A stretch of 64,000 nt of DNA, taken from assembly GCF_003315415.1 (NCBI RefSeq), contig NZ_QNSB01000003.1, forward strand, positions 1 to 64,000. The letters run 5' to 3'. Position numbers and translations under genes: made by a program. The notes under the pieces were generated by a model, which did not search any database, was not told the origin of the DNA, and saw nothing but the letters and a program-made list of their open reading frames with translations. This document shows positions 16,839 to 25,290 of this stretch, piece after piece (within the stretch, counting starts at the first letter, position 1; the number at the start of each line of letters is the position of its first letter). Source of the DNA: Brevibacterium sanguinis (lineage in GTDB: Bacteria; Actinomycetota; Actinomycetes; Actinomycetales; Brevibacteriaceae).

Positions 16839-18308
16839 TCAGTGGGCGGCGTCTGCGGTTGCTGCCGGCACGCCGTCGCGGGTGAGGACGGCGAGCAGCT
16901 CCGCCACCCGCTGTGTGAACGAGTCCTCGGCGGCGAGTTCGGCGGGGAAGAAGCCACCACCGAGGATCCGGCGGACATGGTCATCGGTCGTGACCGCGCC
17001 GCTGACCGCTTCCGCCAGGGCCTCCCTGGCAGGGTCGCGGATGTCGGCGGCGAGCGGGCCGGGGGTGAAGCCGAGGGGCGGCGCCACGCAGGCGATCCAG
17101 GCAGCCGTGCACAGCGCCAGGTGGTGGGGCATCCGTCCCTGTCGGAGGTGGAAGAGGGCTGCGTCCGGAATGCGCTGGAGGAGTTTGAGCGAACCATCGG
17201 AGCCGACCTGGGTGGTGGCATGGCCGATGAGCGGATTGCGCCAGCGGGCGTCGAGCTGGGCGACGTAGTCCGTGGCGTCGAAACCGGTCGGCAGCGTGAA
17301 GGTGGGAAGGTAGTCGTGTTCGATGCCGCCGAGCACTGCCGAGCGGACGCTGTCGAGGCTCCAGGAGGCGTCGATCGTCGCGGCGCCGGAGAGCACGCCG
17401 AGGTAGGCGATGAGGGAATGGGAGCCGTTGAGGAGGCGCAGTTTGACCATCTCGTACGCCTCGACCTCGTCGGTGAAGAGGGCCCCGGCCTGGTCCCAGG
17501 CGGGGCGTCCGGCGGCGAAGTCGTCCTCGAGCACCCACATCGTGAAGTCCTCGGCGGGGACGGGGGCCTGGTCCTCGACGCCGAGGAGCCCGGCGACGGC
17601 GGCGGTGTGCGAGGCGGTGGTCTTTGGCACGATCCGGTCCACCATCGCGTTGGGGAAGGACACCGACTTCTGCACGAAGTCGACGACATCCTGGGAGGCT
17701 CCAGCGGCATCGAGGTAATCGGTGACAGCGGCGCGGGTGACCTCACCGGCGGACTGGAGGTTGTCGCAGCTGAGGACCGTCATGGGTTCGCCGGATTCAA
17801 CGCGGCGGGTGAGCCCGCGGGCGATCATCCCGATGGTCGACCTCGGAGTCTCGGCGGACTTGAGTTCGGCGGTGAGGGCGGGCGAGTCGACGGCGAGTCG
17901 ACCGGTGACGGCGTCTCGGGTGTAGCCGGCCTCGGAGACGGTGAGGGTGACGATGCGGTGAGCGGGATCCGCGATGGCCGAGACCACGGCATCGGGATCC
18001 GCCGAGGCGATCCCCAGGTTGCGGTGGACATCGATGAGTCCCGCCTGAGCGCCGGATTCGGTGAGCTGGAGGATCGAGTAGAGGTTGTCCTGGGCGCGCA
18101 GTGGGGCGACGACCCGGTCCGAGGAGTTCGCGAAGCCGCGGATGCCCCAGTCGCCTCCGGCGGCCGCCATCGCCTGGGCGGTGTAGACCGCGGCGTGGGC
18201 GCGATGGAAGTTGCCCAGCCCGAGGTGGACGATTCCGGTGCGATCCGGGGCCGAAGCGCCGACGAGGGCGTCGAATGGTGCATTGGAGCGATTGAGCGCT
18301 GCTGTCAT
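16839..18308 (-). CDS. uxuB: Mannitol dehydrogenase family, D-mannonate oxidoreductase (fructuronate reductase)-like
   Basis: 489-aa polyol-specific long-chain dehydrogenase that interconverts D-fructuronate and D-mannonate (or a related polyol pair) with NAD(H). The N-terminal dinucleotide segment HLGLGNFHRAHAAVYT (about 26-41) and the catalytic KLRLLNGSHS motif (about 290-300) are clear. ATG 18308 is used; an upstream in-frame start at 18374 would read through the inverted repeats of the operator and is unlikely. First gene of the operon, 26 bases before the Zn dehydrogenase. Mannitol or altronate oxidoreductase activity cannot be excluded, but ManD, KdgK and Eda downstream favour mannonate. 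Confidence 0.87.
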   Translation of the reverse strand: MTAALNRSNAPFDALVGASAPDRTGIVHLGLGNFHRAHAAVYTAQAMAAAGGDWGIRGFANSSDRVVAPLRAQDNLYSILQLTESGAQAGLIDVHRNLGIASADPDAVVSAIADPAHRIVTLTVSEAGYTRDAVTGRLAVDSPALTAELKSAETPRSTIGMIARGLTRRVESGEPMTVLSCDNLQSAGEVTRAAVTDYLDAAGASQDVVDFVQKSVSFPNAMVDRIVPKTTASHTAAVAGLLGVEDQAPVPAEDFTMWVLEDDFAAGRPAWDQAGALFTDEVEAYEMVKLRLLNGSHSLIAYLGVLSGAATIDASWSLDSVRSAVLGGIEHDYLPTFTLPTGFDATDYVAQLDARWRNPLIGHATTQVGSDGSLKLLQRIPDAALFHLRQGRMPHHLALCTAAWIACVAPPLGFTPGPLAADIRDPAREALAEAVSGAVTTDDHVRRILGGGFFPAELAAEDSFTQRVAELLAVLTRDGVPAATADAAH

Positions 18309-18354
18309 GACGTCGTTGGCTTCTCCCCGGAAAGGTCCGATCGATCTGCTATAA

Positions 18355-18386
18355 TTTCGATATACGAAACGCACGTTTCAACGTGC
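18355..18386. promoter_or_regulatory. Overlapping inverted repeats, probable IclR operator
   Basis: Three perfect inverted repeats overlap here: TTTCG-ATATA-CGAAA (18355-18369), GAAAC-GCAC-GTTTC (18366-18379) and GCACGT-TTCA-ACGTGC (18371-18386). TTTCGnnnnnCGAAA is close to the operator type of actinobacterial IclR proteins. TATAAT occurs just left of it (18349-18354). Position between the divergent uxuB-like and iclR genes fits a shared operator. Confidence 0.6.
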
Positions 18387-18461
18387 AAAATGGACTGTAC
18401 TCGCGTGGAGGCGAAGGCGCAAGGCCCTCGGGCCCGCCGGGCAGCGAAGGGAAGCGGAACG

Positions 18462-19268
18462 ATGGCGACGACACGGAACAATGGCCGCATGACTGCAGAT
18501 CCCTCTTCCCCACCGCCGGTGACGAGCCTCGACCGTGCTCTCGATGTTCTCGAGGCGGTGGCGTCCGCGGGTCCCGAGGGGATGGCGCTCGGCACCGTGG
18601 CCGCGCGGACCGGCATCAACAAGGGGTCGGTTCATCGCCTGATCAGCGGGTTGGTGCGGCGAGGGTACGTGGTTCAGAACGACGAGGATCGGACCTACGT
18701 CCTCGGTGAGGCCCCGCACCGGCTCGTCCGGTCCTTCAGCGCCGAGGCGAACCTCCCCGTGCTGTTCCGGCCTCTGCTCCTCGAACTCTCCCGGCGGACG
18801 GAGGAGCTCGTGCATCTGGGCACGCTCGACGGCCGGCGAGTCGTCTACCTCGACAAGATCGAGCCGGAGCGCTCCGTGCGCGTGTGGTCGCGGGTGGGCC
18901 GCCGGGTCCACATCGCCACCACGGCGCTGGGGCGAGCACTCACCGCCGCCGGACCGGACAGCGACTCGCTCATCGACAGTCTCGTCGCCGAGGCGGACCC
19001 CGATGGGCGGCAGCCCGATCTGGGATCGCGATTCAAGGCTGCCGTGGATCATGCCAGGCGGCGAGGCTGGGCGATCGAGAACCAGGAGAACGAGGCCGGC
19101 ATCGCCTGCGTGGGCATCGCGCTGGTGTCGTCGACGTCGAGCGACGTCGCCATCAGCGTCACCGGGCCATCGGAGAGGATGACGGCCGAGCGCCTCGACG
19201 AGGTCGGTCGTCTGCTGCGTGAACTGGGGGAGCGGTTGGCACCGGAGGGCTACCGGGTCGCCGGGTGA
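18462..19268 (+). CDS. IclR-family transcriptional regulator of the sugar-acid operon
   Basis: 268 aa with an N-terminal winged helix (about 18-85: SLDRALDVLEAVASAG, AARTGINKGSVHRLISGL) and the IclR effector-binding domain (ELVHLGTLDGRRVVYLDKIEP, ALGRALTA, ENEAGIACVGIALV). ATG 18462 follows AAGGGAAG. Long frames continue upstream but are shadows of the divergent gene. IclR proteins of this group often sense KDG or related sugar acids (KdgR); control of 18308-9928 is inferred from divergence and the operator-like repeats. Confidence 0.9.
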   Translation: MATTRNNGRMTADPSSPPPVTSLDRALDVLEAVASAGPEGMALGTVAARTGINKGSVHRLISGLVRRGYVVQNDEDRTYVLGEAPHRLVRSFSAEANLPVLFRPLLLELSRRTEELVHLGTLDGRRVVYLDKIEPERSVRVWSRVGRRVHIATTALGRALTAAGPDSDSLIDSLVAEADPDGRQPDLGSRFKAAVDHARRRGWAIENQENEAGIACVGIALVSSTSSDVAISVTGPSERMTAERLDEVGRLLRELGERLAPEGYRVAG

Positions 19269-19335
19269 GGCGCATCCTGTCCGTCGTCGCCGCGACCGAG
19301 CGTTCGATCATGACAGCGGGTCTTCGGCTACGGGC

Positions 19336-20016
19336 TCAACCGCTGACGATCTGCAGGCCCGACCTTTCGACGATCACTGCGATCCGCACGCGGTTGTTGG
19401 CATCGAGCTTCGCTCCGACCCGTGCGAGATGAGTCTTGACCGTGGCCTCGCTGGAATAGGTCGCCTCGGCGATCTCCCGGTTCGAGAGGCCCTGGGCCAC
19501 GAGGACGGCGATCTCCCGTTCCCTGGCGGTGAGGGTCGCCGCGAGGTCGACCGCCTCACGGTGGGCACGACGGTCCTGTTTGGCGACGAATGATCTGATG
19601 ATCCTCTGCGTCGCGCGGGGAGCGAGGATGTTCTCTCCGCGGTGAACGATTCTGATCGCCTCGGCGAGGTCCGTCGGTCCGACGTCCTTGAGCAGGAATC
19701 CCGACGCTCCCGCCTCCAGGGCCTGGAACAGGCAGTCGTCGGAGTCGAAGCTCGTCAGCGAGATGACCTTCGGCGCGCGCACACCGTTGACGATCCGCGC
19801 GGTGGCCTCGATCCCGCCGATGCCCGGCATGCGGACGTCCATGAGCACGACATCGGGAAAGTGGAGCGCGGTCTGCTCCAGCGCCCCTTCACCGTCGTGA
19901 GCACAGCCCACGATCTCGATGTCTTCGAATCCGGCCAGAATGGCCTGGATCCCGGTGAGGACCATGGAGTCGTCATCGACGAGGAGCACGCGGATCGAGG
20001 CGTTGGAGTGAGGCAT
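19336..20016 (-). CDS. NarL/LuxR-family response regulator
   Basis: 226 aa. Receiver domain (about 8-125) with acidic pair VDDD, phospho-acceptor Asp60 (DVVLMDVRMPG) and the conserved Lys in FLLKDVGPT. C-terminal LuxR-type helix-turn-helix (LTAREREIAVLVAQGLSNREIAEATYSS). It lies 101 bases after the sensor kinase gene in the same direction, so they form a pair. Targets unknown; the DUF4352 gene upstream of the kinase is divergent from it and is a candidate. Confidence 0.93.
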   Translation of the reverse strand: MPHSNASIRVLLVDDDSMVLTGIQAILAGFEDIEIVGCAHDGEGALEQTALHFPDVVLMDVRMPGIGGIEATARIVNGVRAPKVISLTSFDSDDCLFQALEAGASGFLLKDVGPTDLAEAIRIVHRGENILAPRATQRIIRSFVAKQDRRAHREAVDLAATLTAREREIAVLVAQGLSNREIAEATYSSEATVKTHLARVGAKLDANNRVRIAVIVERSGLQIVSG

Positions 20017-20117
20017 GGGAGCAGACTACAGGAGGGCTATGACATGGCTTCGGAACTCCTTCCCACTTCTCCCTTCCGCCGCTCGACTGCAGGCCTATCG
20101 GTTGTCCATCGCTCCGA

Positions 20118-21608
20118 TCATCTGTCTGTCTGACCGATCAGGTCCGTCCGACGGGGAAAGGGCGGGAAACGGACATCGACGATGAACTCGTGTCCCTGCG
20201 GACCGATCTCCGCGCTGCCGTCGAGCATGCGCGCCCTTTCCCTCATGCCTTCCAGTCCCGCGCCCATGCCCGTGCTCCCGAGTTCGCTGTCCTCGTCGAC
20301 GCGCGGGTGGGCGTCGATGGGATTGGTCACGAGGACGCGAGCGCCTTGGTCGGCGGACACCGCGACGTCGAGTTCGACGGGTGCACCATGCGCGTGCTTC
20401 ATCGCGTTGGTCAGGGCTTCCTGGACGATGCGGTAGACGGCCTGGTCGAGGACGGACGGGGCGCTCTCCACATCCTGCATGATCACCGTCGGATGCACCG
20501 CGGTGCCGGTCGCCTGGACAGACGCGATGAGCTGGGGGATCGACTTCATCGACGGGTGGACCGGGGGATTGGGTCTGCTGCGTTCGGTCTCGAGGGTTCC
20601 TTCCCGCACGCCGCCGACGATGTGCCGGAGGTCCTCGAGGCTCGCGTGCGCTTCCTGACGCATCGCCGAGGCGGTCGCCGCAACCTCATCTGCCGATCTC
20701 CCGCCGAGCTCGAGCGCCCCGCTGTGCAGGGAGATGACGGAGAGCCGATGAGACAGGGTGTCATGGAGTTCGCGGGCGAGGAGTTCACGTTCGGCCCGGC
20801 GTGCCAGTTCCGCCGTCAGAGATTCGTTCTTCTTCGTCTCCCGCTCGGCCACGGTTTCGATGGCCTTCATCCGTCGGGTTCGCCGGATCAGGAAACCGGC
20901 CCCGATGCTCACGACCAGTCCGATGACCCCGGCCAGCACGGTGACCACGACCATGCCGAACAGTGAGTCCTCCGATGGAATCGAGGCTTCGACAGCCGGA
21001 ATCTGATTCGGGTCGGAGAGGTAGAGAAGCCCGAAAGGGTTGAGCGCAGCACTCTGCAGGCAGATTCGCAGCACGCCGGCGACGACGAGCGCGGAGCCGA
21101 TCACTGCACACGTGACGGCTTGCCGGCGCGGTGCCCGGACGATGAGATGGAACATGCCGATGAGCAGGAGGAGGCTGTCGCACCAGGCAGCGGAGAGAAC
21201 CGCGCCGATGACGAACGGCACCAGCGGCCAACGGCGGCGGACGAATACCGAGAGCCAGAGAACGCCGACGAGCAGGGCGAAGACGACTCCCAGCACAGTC
21301 AGTTCGCCCGCGTCGTCGAACGCCAAGGGGTTGGCGGTCAACGCCATCCACGAGGTGAGCGCGCCGATAGCGTAGATGACCGAGCCGACGATGAGGTCCA
21401 CAATGACCTGCAACACACGCCGCATGCGACGAGGGCGCCCGGTCGACCGGAGGGTCGACGACATGGTCACGTCGGCCGACCGGGGCCCTGGCGACATGGG
21501 GGCGACGGTCGGACGCGGCGGGATCGGCGCCGATCGCTGCGTCGCATCGCGCGGAGGATGAAAGGGATGACTTGGCACACGTCGAATCGTAGTCGGGGGT
21601 TCTGACAC
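20118..21608 (-). CDS. Sensor histidine kinase, HisKA_3 (NarL-partner) type
   Basis: Up to 496 aa. Four to five membrane helices (about 65-255), a short coiled linker, then the dimerisation/phospho-acceptor helix LARELHDTLSHRLSVISLH (His about 281) and an HATPase_c domain with the N-box EALTNAMKHA and the end GMGAGLEGMRERARMLDG. The DxGxG box is degenerate, as in many actinobacterial kinases of this class. The GTG start at 21608 gives a proline-rich lead; internal ATGs at about residues 38 and 49 are possible true starts. Pairs with the regulator at 19336. Confidence 0.88.
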   Translation of the reverse strand: MSEPPTTIRRVPSHPFHPPRDATQRSAPIPPRPTVAPMSPGPRSADVTMSSTLRSTGRPRRMRRVLQVIVDLIVGSVIYAIGALTSWMALTANPLAFDDAGELTVLGVVFALLVGVLWLSVFVRRRWPLVPFVIGAVLSAAWCDSLLLLIGMFHLIVRAPRRQAVTCAVIGSALVVAGVLRICLQSAALNPFGLLYLSDPNQIPAVEASIPSEDSLFGMVVVTVLAGVIGLVVSIGAGFLIRRTRRMKAIETVAERETKKNESLTAELARRAERELLARELHDTLSHRLSVISLHSGALELGGRSADEVAATASAMRQEAHASLEDLRHIVGGVREGTLETERSRPNPPVHPSMKSIPQLIASVQATGTAVHPTVIMQDVESAPSVLDQAVYRIVQEALTNAMKHAHGAPVELDVAVSADQGARVLVTNPIDAHPRVDEDSELGSTGMGAGLEGMRERARMLDGSAEIGPQGHEFIVDVRFPPFPRRTDLIGQTDR

Positions 21609-21794
21609 GCGTAGTCACCCGATCGGCCAGTGCCACCCAGCCGGTCGGTTGCCGAAGTCCGACCGTTCGGTCGATGCCGGGCGACCACGATCGCGGAATG
21701 CTGAAGAGGTCAGTCAATGACTCGCCGCCGGCAATAGATTCGGCCACCAGATCACAGCACCCGTGCCACCGGCACCCCACTTCGGAGGAAGACC

Positions 21795-22562
21795 ATGTCC
21801 ACACCGCACAACTCACAGCAACCCGGTCCGCAGCAGGGACACCCGTATCAACAGCCCCAATGGCAGCCGCAGCAGCCTCAGGGACAGATGCTCGGCGGTC
21901 AGTATCCGCCTGCGAACGGCCAGTTCCCGGGTGGATACCCGGGCGGGAAACCGCCGAAGCAGAAGAAGCCGCTGCTCAAACGGTGGTGGTTCTGGGCGTT
22001 GGTCGTCGTGTTCCTCTTCATCGGCCTCGCCAGCCTCGGCGGGGGAGGCGACGACACCACGGAAACCACGTCGACCTCGACAACCGAAGAGAAGCCCGCT
22101 GCCGAAGAGCCGACGGCCGAGGAGCAGGCCGCTGAGGAACCGGCGGTTGAGGAGAAGGCCGCCACATATGCGATCGGCGACGCTGTAGCTGCCGATGGAT
22201 GGGAGATCACCGTCAACGAGGTCAAGGACGGGGTGTCCGAGGTCGGAAACGAGTTCCTCAGTGAGAAGGCTCAGGGCCAATTCGTCACGGTTGACATCTC
22301 TGTGAAGAACATGGAATCGAGTCCTGAGTACTTCTTCGAGGACAACATCAAACTCGCGGACAAGGACGGCAACGCCTACTCCTCGGACTCGGAAGCGGCG
22401 ATGTACGCCGATGAGGACTCCATTCTCTTCTTGGAAGAGATCAACCCGGGCAATACGGCCAAAGGTGTCCTCGTCTTCGATGTGCCGAAGGACGTCTCCC
22501 CGGACCGGCTCGTCTTCGAAGGCGGCATCTTCTCGGACCCGATCGAGATCGCAATCGACTGA
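21795..22562 (+). CDS. DUF4352 membrane-anchored extracytoplasmic protein
   Basis: 255 aa with GGAAG before the ATG. A Gln/Pro/Gly-rich cytoplasmic lead (1-60), one membrane helix (WWFWALVVVFLFIGLASLGG, about 65-84), a Thr/Glu/Ala-rich linker (about 85-125) and a DUF4352 domain (GDAVAADGWEITVNEVKDG, QFVTVDISVKNMESSPEYFF, PGNTAKGVLVFDVP). DUF4352 domains have an immunoglobulin-like fold and occur on surface proteins of Gram-positives; function unknown. Divergent from the sensor kinase, so possibly linked to envelope sensing. Confidence 0.85.
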   Translation: MSTPHNSQQPGPQQGHPYQQPQWQPQQPQGQMLGGQYPPANGQFPGGYPGGKPPKQKKPLLKRWWFWALVVVFLFIGLASLGGGGDDTTETTSTSTTEEKPAAEEPTAEEQAAEEPAVEEKAATYAIGDAVAADGWEITVNEVKDGVSEVGNEFLSEKAQGQFVTVDISVKNMESSPEYFFEDNIKLADKDGNAYSSDSEAAMYADEDSILFLEEINPGNTAKGVLVFDVPKDVSPDRLVFEGGIFSDPIEIAID

Positions 22563-22578
22563 GAGGATCCCGAATCAC

Positions 22579-22613
22579 GGTGGCCCAGAGCTCGTATAGA
22601 GGTCGGGGCCACC
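22579..22613 (+). terminator. Hairpin after DUF4352 gene
   Basis: Perfect 8-bp stem GGTGGCCC/GGGCCACC with a 19-base loop, starting 17 bases after the stop codon, followed by GTCTTT. Plausible terminator. The rest of the gap up to 22753 shows nothing else that I recognise. Confidence 0.5.
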
Positions 22614-22753
22614 GGGGCCGTCTTTGAGCCGGGATTCAACCCGGATGCTCACACCGGCCCCAACCTGGTCGGAGAATCAGTCACCATGCGATGGGTCAGG
22701 TGAGCTTGGCGAATCGGGAACTGCCGAAACCTGTCTGATCAGGAGTTCAAAAG

Positions 22754-23479
22754 TCAGTTAGTGAAAATACCCGAGATCTGCTTGAGGCTCCCAATAAGGT
22801 GGTACTCGAGCCGGCGTAGCGCTTCTTCCCGGTCGAAGTCCGCCAGAGCCTCGGCGATCCTGGCGTGTTCGTTCACGGCATCACATGGCCGCCTCGAGAC
22901 CGCACCGAACATCGCGATGCCGATCCTCACCTGCCGGTCATGAAGTGAGTTATAGAGTTGAGCGAACTCAGTGTTACCCATCGCCTTGACCAGGGTCCAG
23001 TGGAACTCTTTGTCGATAAGGACCATTTCGACGATCTTGTCCGGATCAGATTCGAGTACTCCCGTCTGTTCGTTCACCAAACGCGTCAATTCGTCAGCGA
23101 CGGGAATTTTGTTCTCGCAGATCTGTTCGATCCCGTAGCCTTCCAGCACCAGTCGAGTCTGGGCCTGTTCCTGAATATTCCTCAAACTGATCGCCGGTAC
23201 GGAGGCACCTCGGCGGGGGAGCAGGTCGAGGAGTTTCTCGGCCTGCAGCCGGAAGAATGCCTCGCGGACGGGAGTCCGCGACACACCTGTGGCCGCTGCC
23301 ACTTCAGTTTCAGTGATGATCGTCTGCGGCGCGATTTGAAGCGTGACGATGAGCTCTTTGAGATATTGGTACGCGTAGTCGGCTGCTTTTACCGACGGAT
23401 CACGAACGCCCGGTGGCAGCTTAGCCGAAGTCGACCAGCCACCGAACCGGGCTTTCGCGGTGTCATGAAATTGACTCAT
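22754..23479 (-). CDS. GntR-family regulator, FCD (FadR) subgroup
   Basis: 241 aa. N-terminal GntR winged helix (about 32-95: YQYLKELIVTLQIAPQTIIT, EVAAATGVSRTPVREAFFRL) and C-terminal FCD ligand domain (LRNIQEQAQTRLVLEGYGIE, DKEFHWTLVKAMGN, EHARIAEALADFDREEALR) with Asp/His residues that usually hold a metal and bind small carboxylates. It is the last gene of the leftward RraA/nitrilase operon, 4 bases after the nitrilase stop, and probably controls both that operon and the divergent ABC importer. Lower GC than the window average. Confidence 0.9.
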   Translation of the reverse strand: MSQFHDTAKARFGGWSTSAKLPPGVRDPSVKAADYAYQYLKELIVTLQIAPQTIITETEVAAATGVSRTPVREAFFRLQAEKLLDLLPRRGASVPAISLRNIQEQAQTRLVLEGYGIEQICENKIPVADELTRLVNEQTGVLESDPDKIVEMVLIDKEFHWTLVKAMGNTEFAQLYNSLHDRQVRIGIAMFGAVSRRPCDAVNEHARIAEALADFDREEALRRLEYHLIGSLKQISGIFTN

Positions 23480-23483
23480 CTAC

Positions 23484-24299
23484 TCATTGTCGGTCAAGTG
23501 GAGTTACTCCGAACCGTCGTCCTTTAAGACTCGGGTTCGTCGCGCGGACGGATTCGATTCTGTCTGATGAAACGATACCCGAAGCGATTGCGCCGGCGGC
23601 TTCTCCTGCCGAGGCGATCGTGACACCCATCGGATCGACGATCATACTGTGCCCTGCGCACGATGGACCGGTCTGTCCACTGCCCACCATATAGATCGTG
23701 TTCTCAATCGCACGAGCGCGCAGTAAGGTCTCCCAATGAAACTCCTTAGCTGGCCCTGAGGCCCACGCTGCGGGCAAGGCGATGAGATCGGCACCTTCGT
23801 CGGCGATCCATCGGAATATCTCCGGGAACCTAAGGTCGTAACATGTCGCCGCGCCGACCTTTATTCCAGCGATTTCGAACATGAGCGGCCTGTCGATCCG
23901 TGCCGCAGTGACCTTGTCCGACTCCTTGTAACCGAAGGCGTCGTAGAGATGTATCTTCCGATAGACATCAACGAGTTGACCTTGTGAATTGACGTACACC
24001 AGAGTGTTGAACGGACGACGAGGATCGTCTGCATTAGTTTCGGTCATTCCACACACAACATGGACCCCGCTGTTTGCAGCAGATTTCATAAGTGCAGCTA
24101 CGAACTGTCCGTCGACCGTCTCGGAGTAGCAAAGGTCGGGTTGAGTCTTTCCGGGGTCTGAGTACATCGCGTTTTCGGGGAGCACCACCAGATCTCCGGT
24201 GGGGGCGGCGGTAGCGATGAGTTCGGTGACAGCCAAGCGATTGGCTTCAACATCGGTGCCGGCCTCGAACTGGGCAGCGGCGACTCGCAGCGTACTCAT
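23484..24299 (-). CDS. Carbon-nitrogen hydrolase (nitrilase superfamily amidase)
   Basis: 271-aa member with the Glu-Lys-Cys triad visible: Glu42 in LPENAMYS, Lys in YRKIHLYDAFGYKES (about 113) and Cys in CYDLRFPE (about 148). Such enzymes hydrolyse amides or carbamoyl groups in the cytosol (omega-amidase, deaminated-glutathione amidase, N-carbamoyl amidase). ATG 24299 overlaps the RraA stop as ATGA; the longer upstream frame runs into the RraA gene. Coupled to an RraA-like enzyme and an ABC importer, so the imported compound probably contains an amide. It shares the KIHLYDAFG(F/Y)KES block with the nitrilase at 62047. Confidence 0.88.
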   Translation of the reverse strand: MSTLRVAAAQFEAGTDVEANRLAVTELIATAAPTGDLVVLPENAMYSDPGKTQPDLCYSETVDGQFVAALMKSAANSGVHVVCGMTETNADDPRRPFNTLVYVNSQGQLVDVYRKIHLYDAFGYKESDKVTAARIDRPLMFEIAGIKVGAATCYDLRFPEIFRWIADEGADLIALPAAWASGPAKEFHWETLLRARAIENTIYMVGSGQTGPSCAGHSMIVDPMGVTIASAGEAAGAIASGIVSSDRIESVRATNPSLKGRRFGVTPLDRQ

Positions 24300-24958
24300 G
24301 CGACTGGTTTTCCTTTCATGAATTGTTCGGCGGCGCCTGACCATTCCGCAAGGGAGTGCCCAGCGCTGATCCTCGATTTCAAGTCCGGTTCAGCCCCCTC
24401 CTTTTGTTTGAGTATTTCGACCACCTCATCGATCTCATCCTCCTTGAGCACCGCAATCCCATCAGAATCAGCAACCACAGCGTCGCCGGGTTCGACAATG
24501 CATCCACCCACTGTGACGGGGACGTTGATGCTTCCTTCGACCCCGAGGATCCTCGTTGTTCGAGCGGAAACTCCATTCGAGTACACGGGCAGGCCGAGCT
24601 CGAGGACTTCATCGAAGTCATTCATCGCCCCGGCTAAAATCACGCCCTCTGCCCCTCTTGTTTTCGCGGTGAATGCGACCATGCCCCCAAAGCACGAGCG
24701 TGGGTCGCCGGATTGTTCGACGACGAGGACGTCACCTGGTCGAAGCTTGTCCGCAGCGACATGAAGGGCAGTTGAATCGAGATGTGGGAGACGCACGGTC
24801 ACTGCCGTTCCGGCAAACGCGATCGGTCGATAGTTTGGGGTCAGGCCCAGCACGAAACCGTGATCACGCAGGTGCCCGAGGGTGGAAGTCTGAACTTCGA
24901 GCAGGGATTTTCGTCGACCATCGTCAATTTGTACAGGCATAGGGTTGTCGATGAACAT
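24296..24958 (-). CDS. RraA-like / HMG aldolase-family enzyme with altered Arg-Asp motif
   Basis: 220 aa, the length of the aldolase/decarboxylase branch rather than the short RNase E-binding branch. Recognisable blocks are TSTLGHLRDHGFV, AFAGTAVTVRLPHLD, LRPGDVLVVEQSGD, CFGGMVAFTAKTRGAEGVI and GCIVEPGDAVVADSDGIAV. Known class II enzymes have Arg-Asp after the GA motif; here it reads GAMNDFDEV, with Asn at the Arg position. ATG 24958 has AAAGGA 5-6 bases upstream; the longer upstream frame runs over the promoter region. First gene of the leftward operon (RraA, nitrilase, GntR). Reaction unknown; probably lyase or decarboxylase on a 2-oxo acid. Confidence 0.85.
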   Translation of the reverse strand: MFIDNPMPVQIDDGRRKSLLEVQTSTLGHLRDHGFVLGLTPNYRPIAFAGTAVTVRLPHLDSTALHVAADKLRPGDVLVVEQSGDPRSCFGGMVAFTAKTRGAEGVILAGAMNDFDEVLELGLPVYSNGVSARTTRILGVEGSINVPVTVGGCIVEPGDAVVADSDGIAVLKEDEIDEVVEILKQKEGAEPDLKSRISAGHSLAEWSGAAEQFMKGKPVA

Positions 24959-25290
24959 CAGTGTCCTTTCGCTGTGACCACCCGCGAAAAGCCCGAACGA
25001 CTGTAGCGTCAGAATGGGGGCGGGCGGGGATGTGAGCACCATCGAATCGTGATTTGTATCAGCCGGGATCAATGCACGAGACGGTGTGTGTACCCAATGT
25101 ATACACAGGATGTACGTGGAGGCAATAGTTCGTTCTGAAGTTTTTTGTTTCGTGCTGGAAAGTGAGAATTTCTTCATCGAACCCTTGATCGGGCAGGGTG
25201 ATCGTGGCACTATCGACTCAGCCGGGGTCAATGACCGAGATGGAACCCATTGCGCAAGTGAAGATGCTTGCGGGACGAAGGAGTTCCATC
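24959..25290. promoter_or_regulatory. 332-base divergent control region with GntR-type operator
   Basis: AT-richer gap between the leftward RraA operon and the rightward ABC operon. The palindrome TGTATACA (25098-25105) fits the FadR-subgroup consensus GT-n-AC core; TGTAC recurs at 25089 and 25111, giving three TGTA units within 30 bases. A weak promoter for the ABC operon may be TTGATC (25185) with 17 bases to CACTAT (25208). No gene seen here; frames crossing it are extensions of the flanking genes. Confidence 0.5.

Noticed and set aside
11621..18308. A D-glucuronate or D-galacturonate pathway
   Set aside because: No uronate isomerase, altronate dehydratase or glucuronidase in the operon; the Zn dehydrogenase points to a hexonate instead.
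16842..18461. 540-residue N-terminal extension of the IclR frame
   Set aside because: It is antisense to the mannonate oxidoreductase gene and crosses the operator; the IclR protein starts at 18462 with a good ribosome site.
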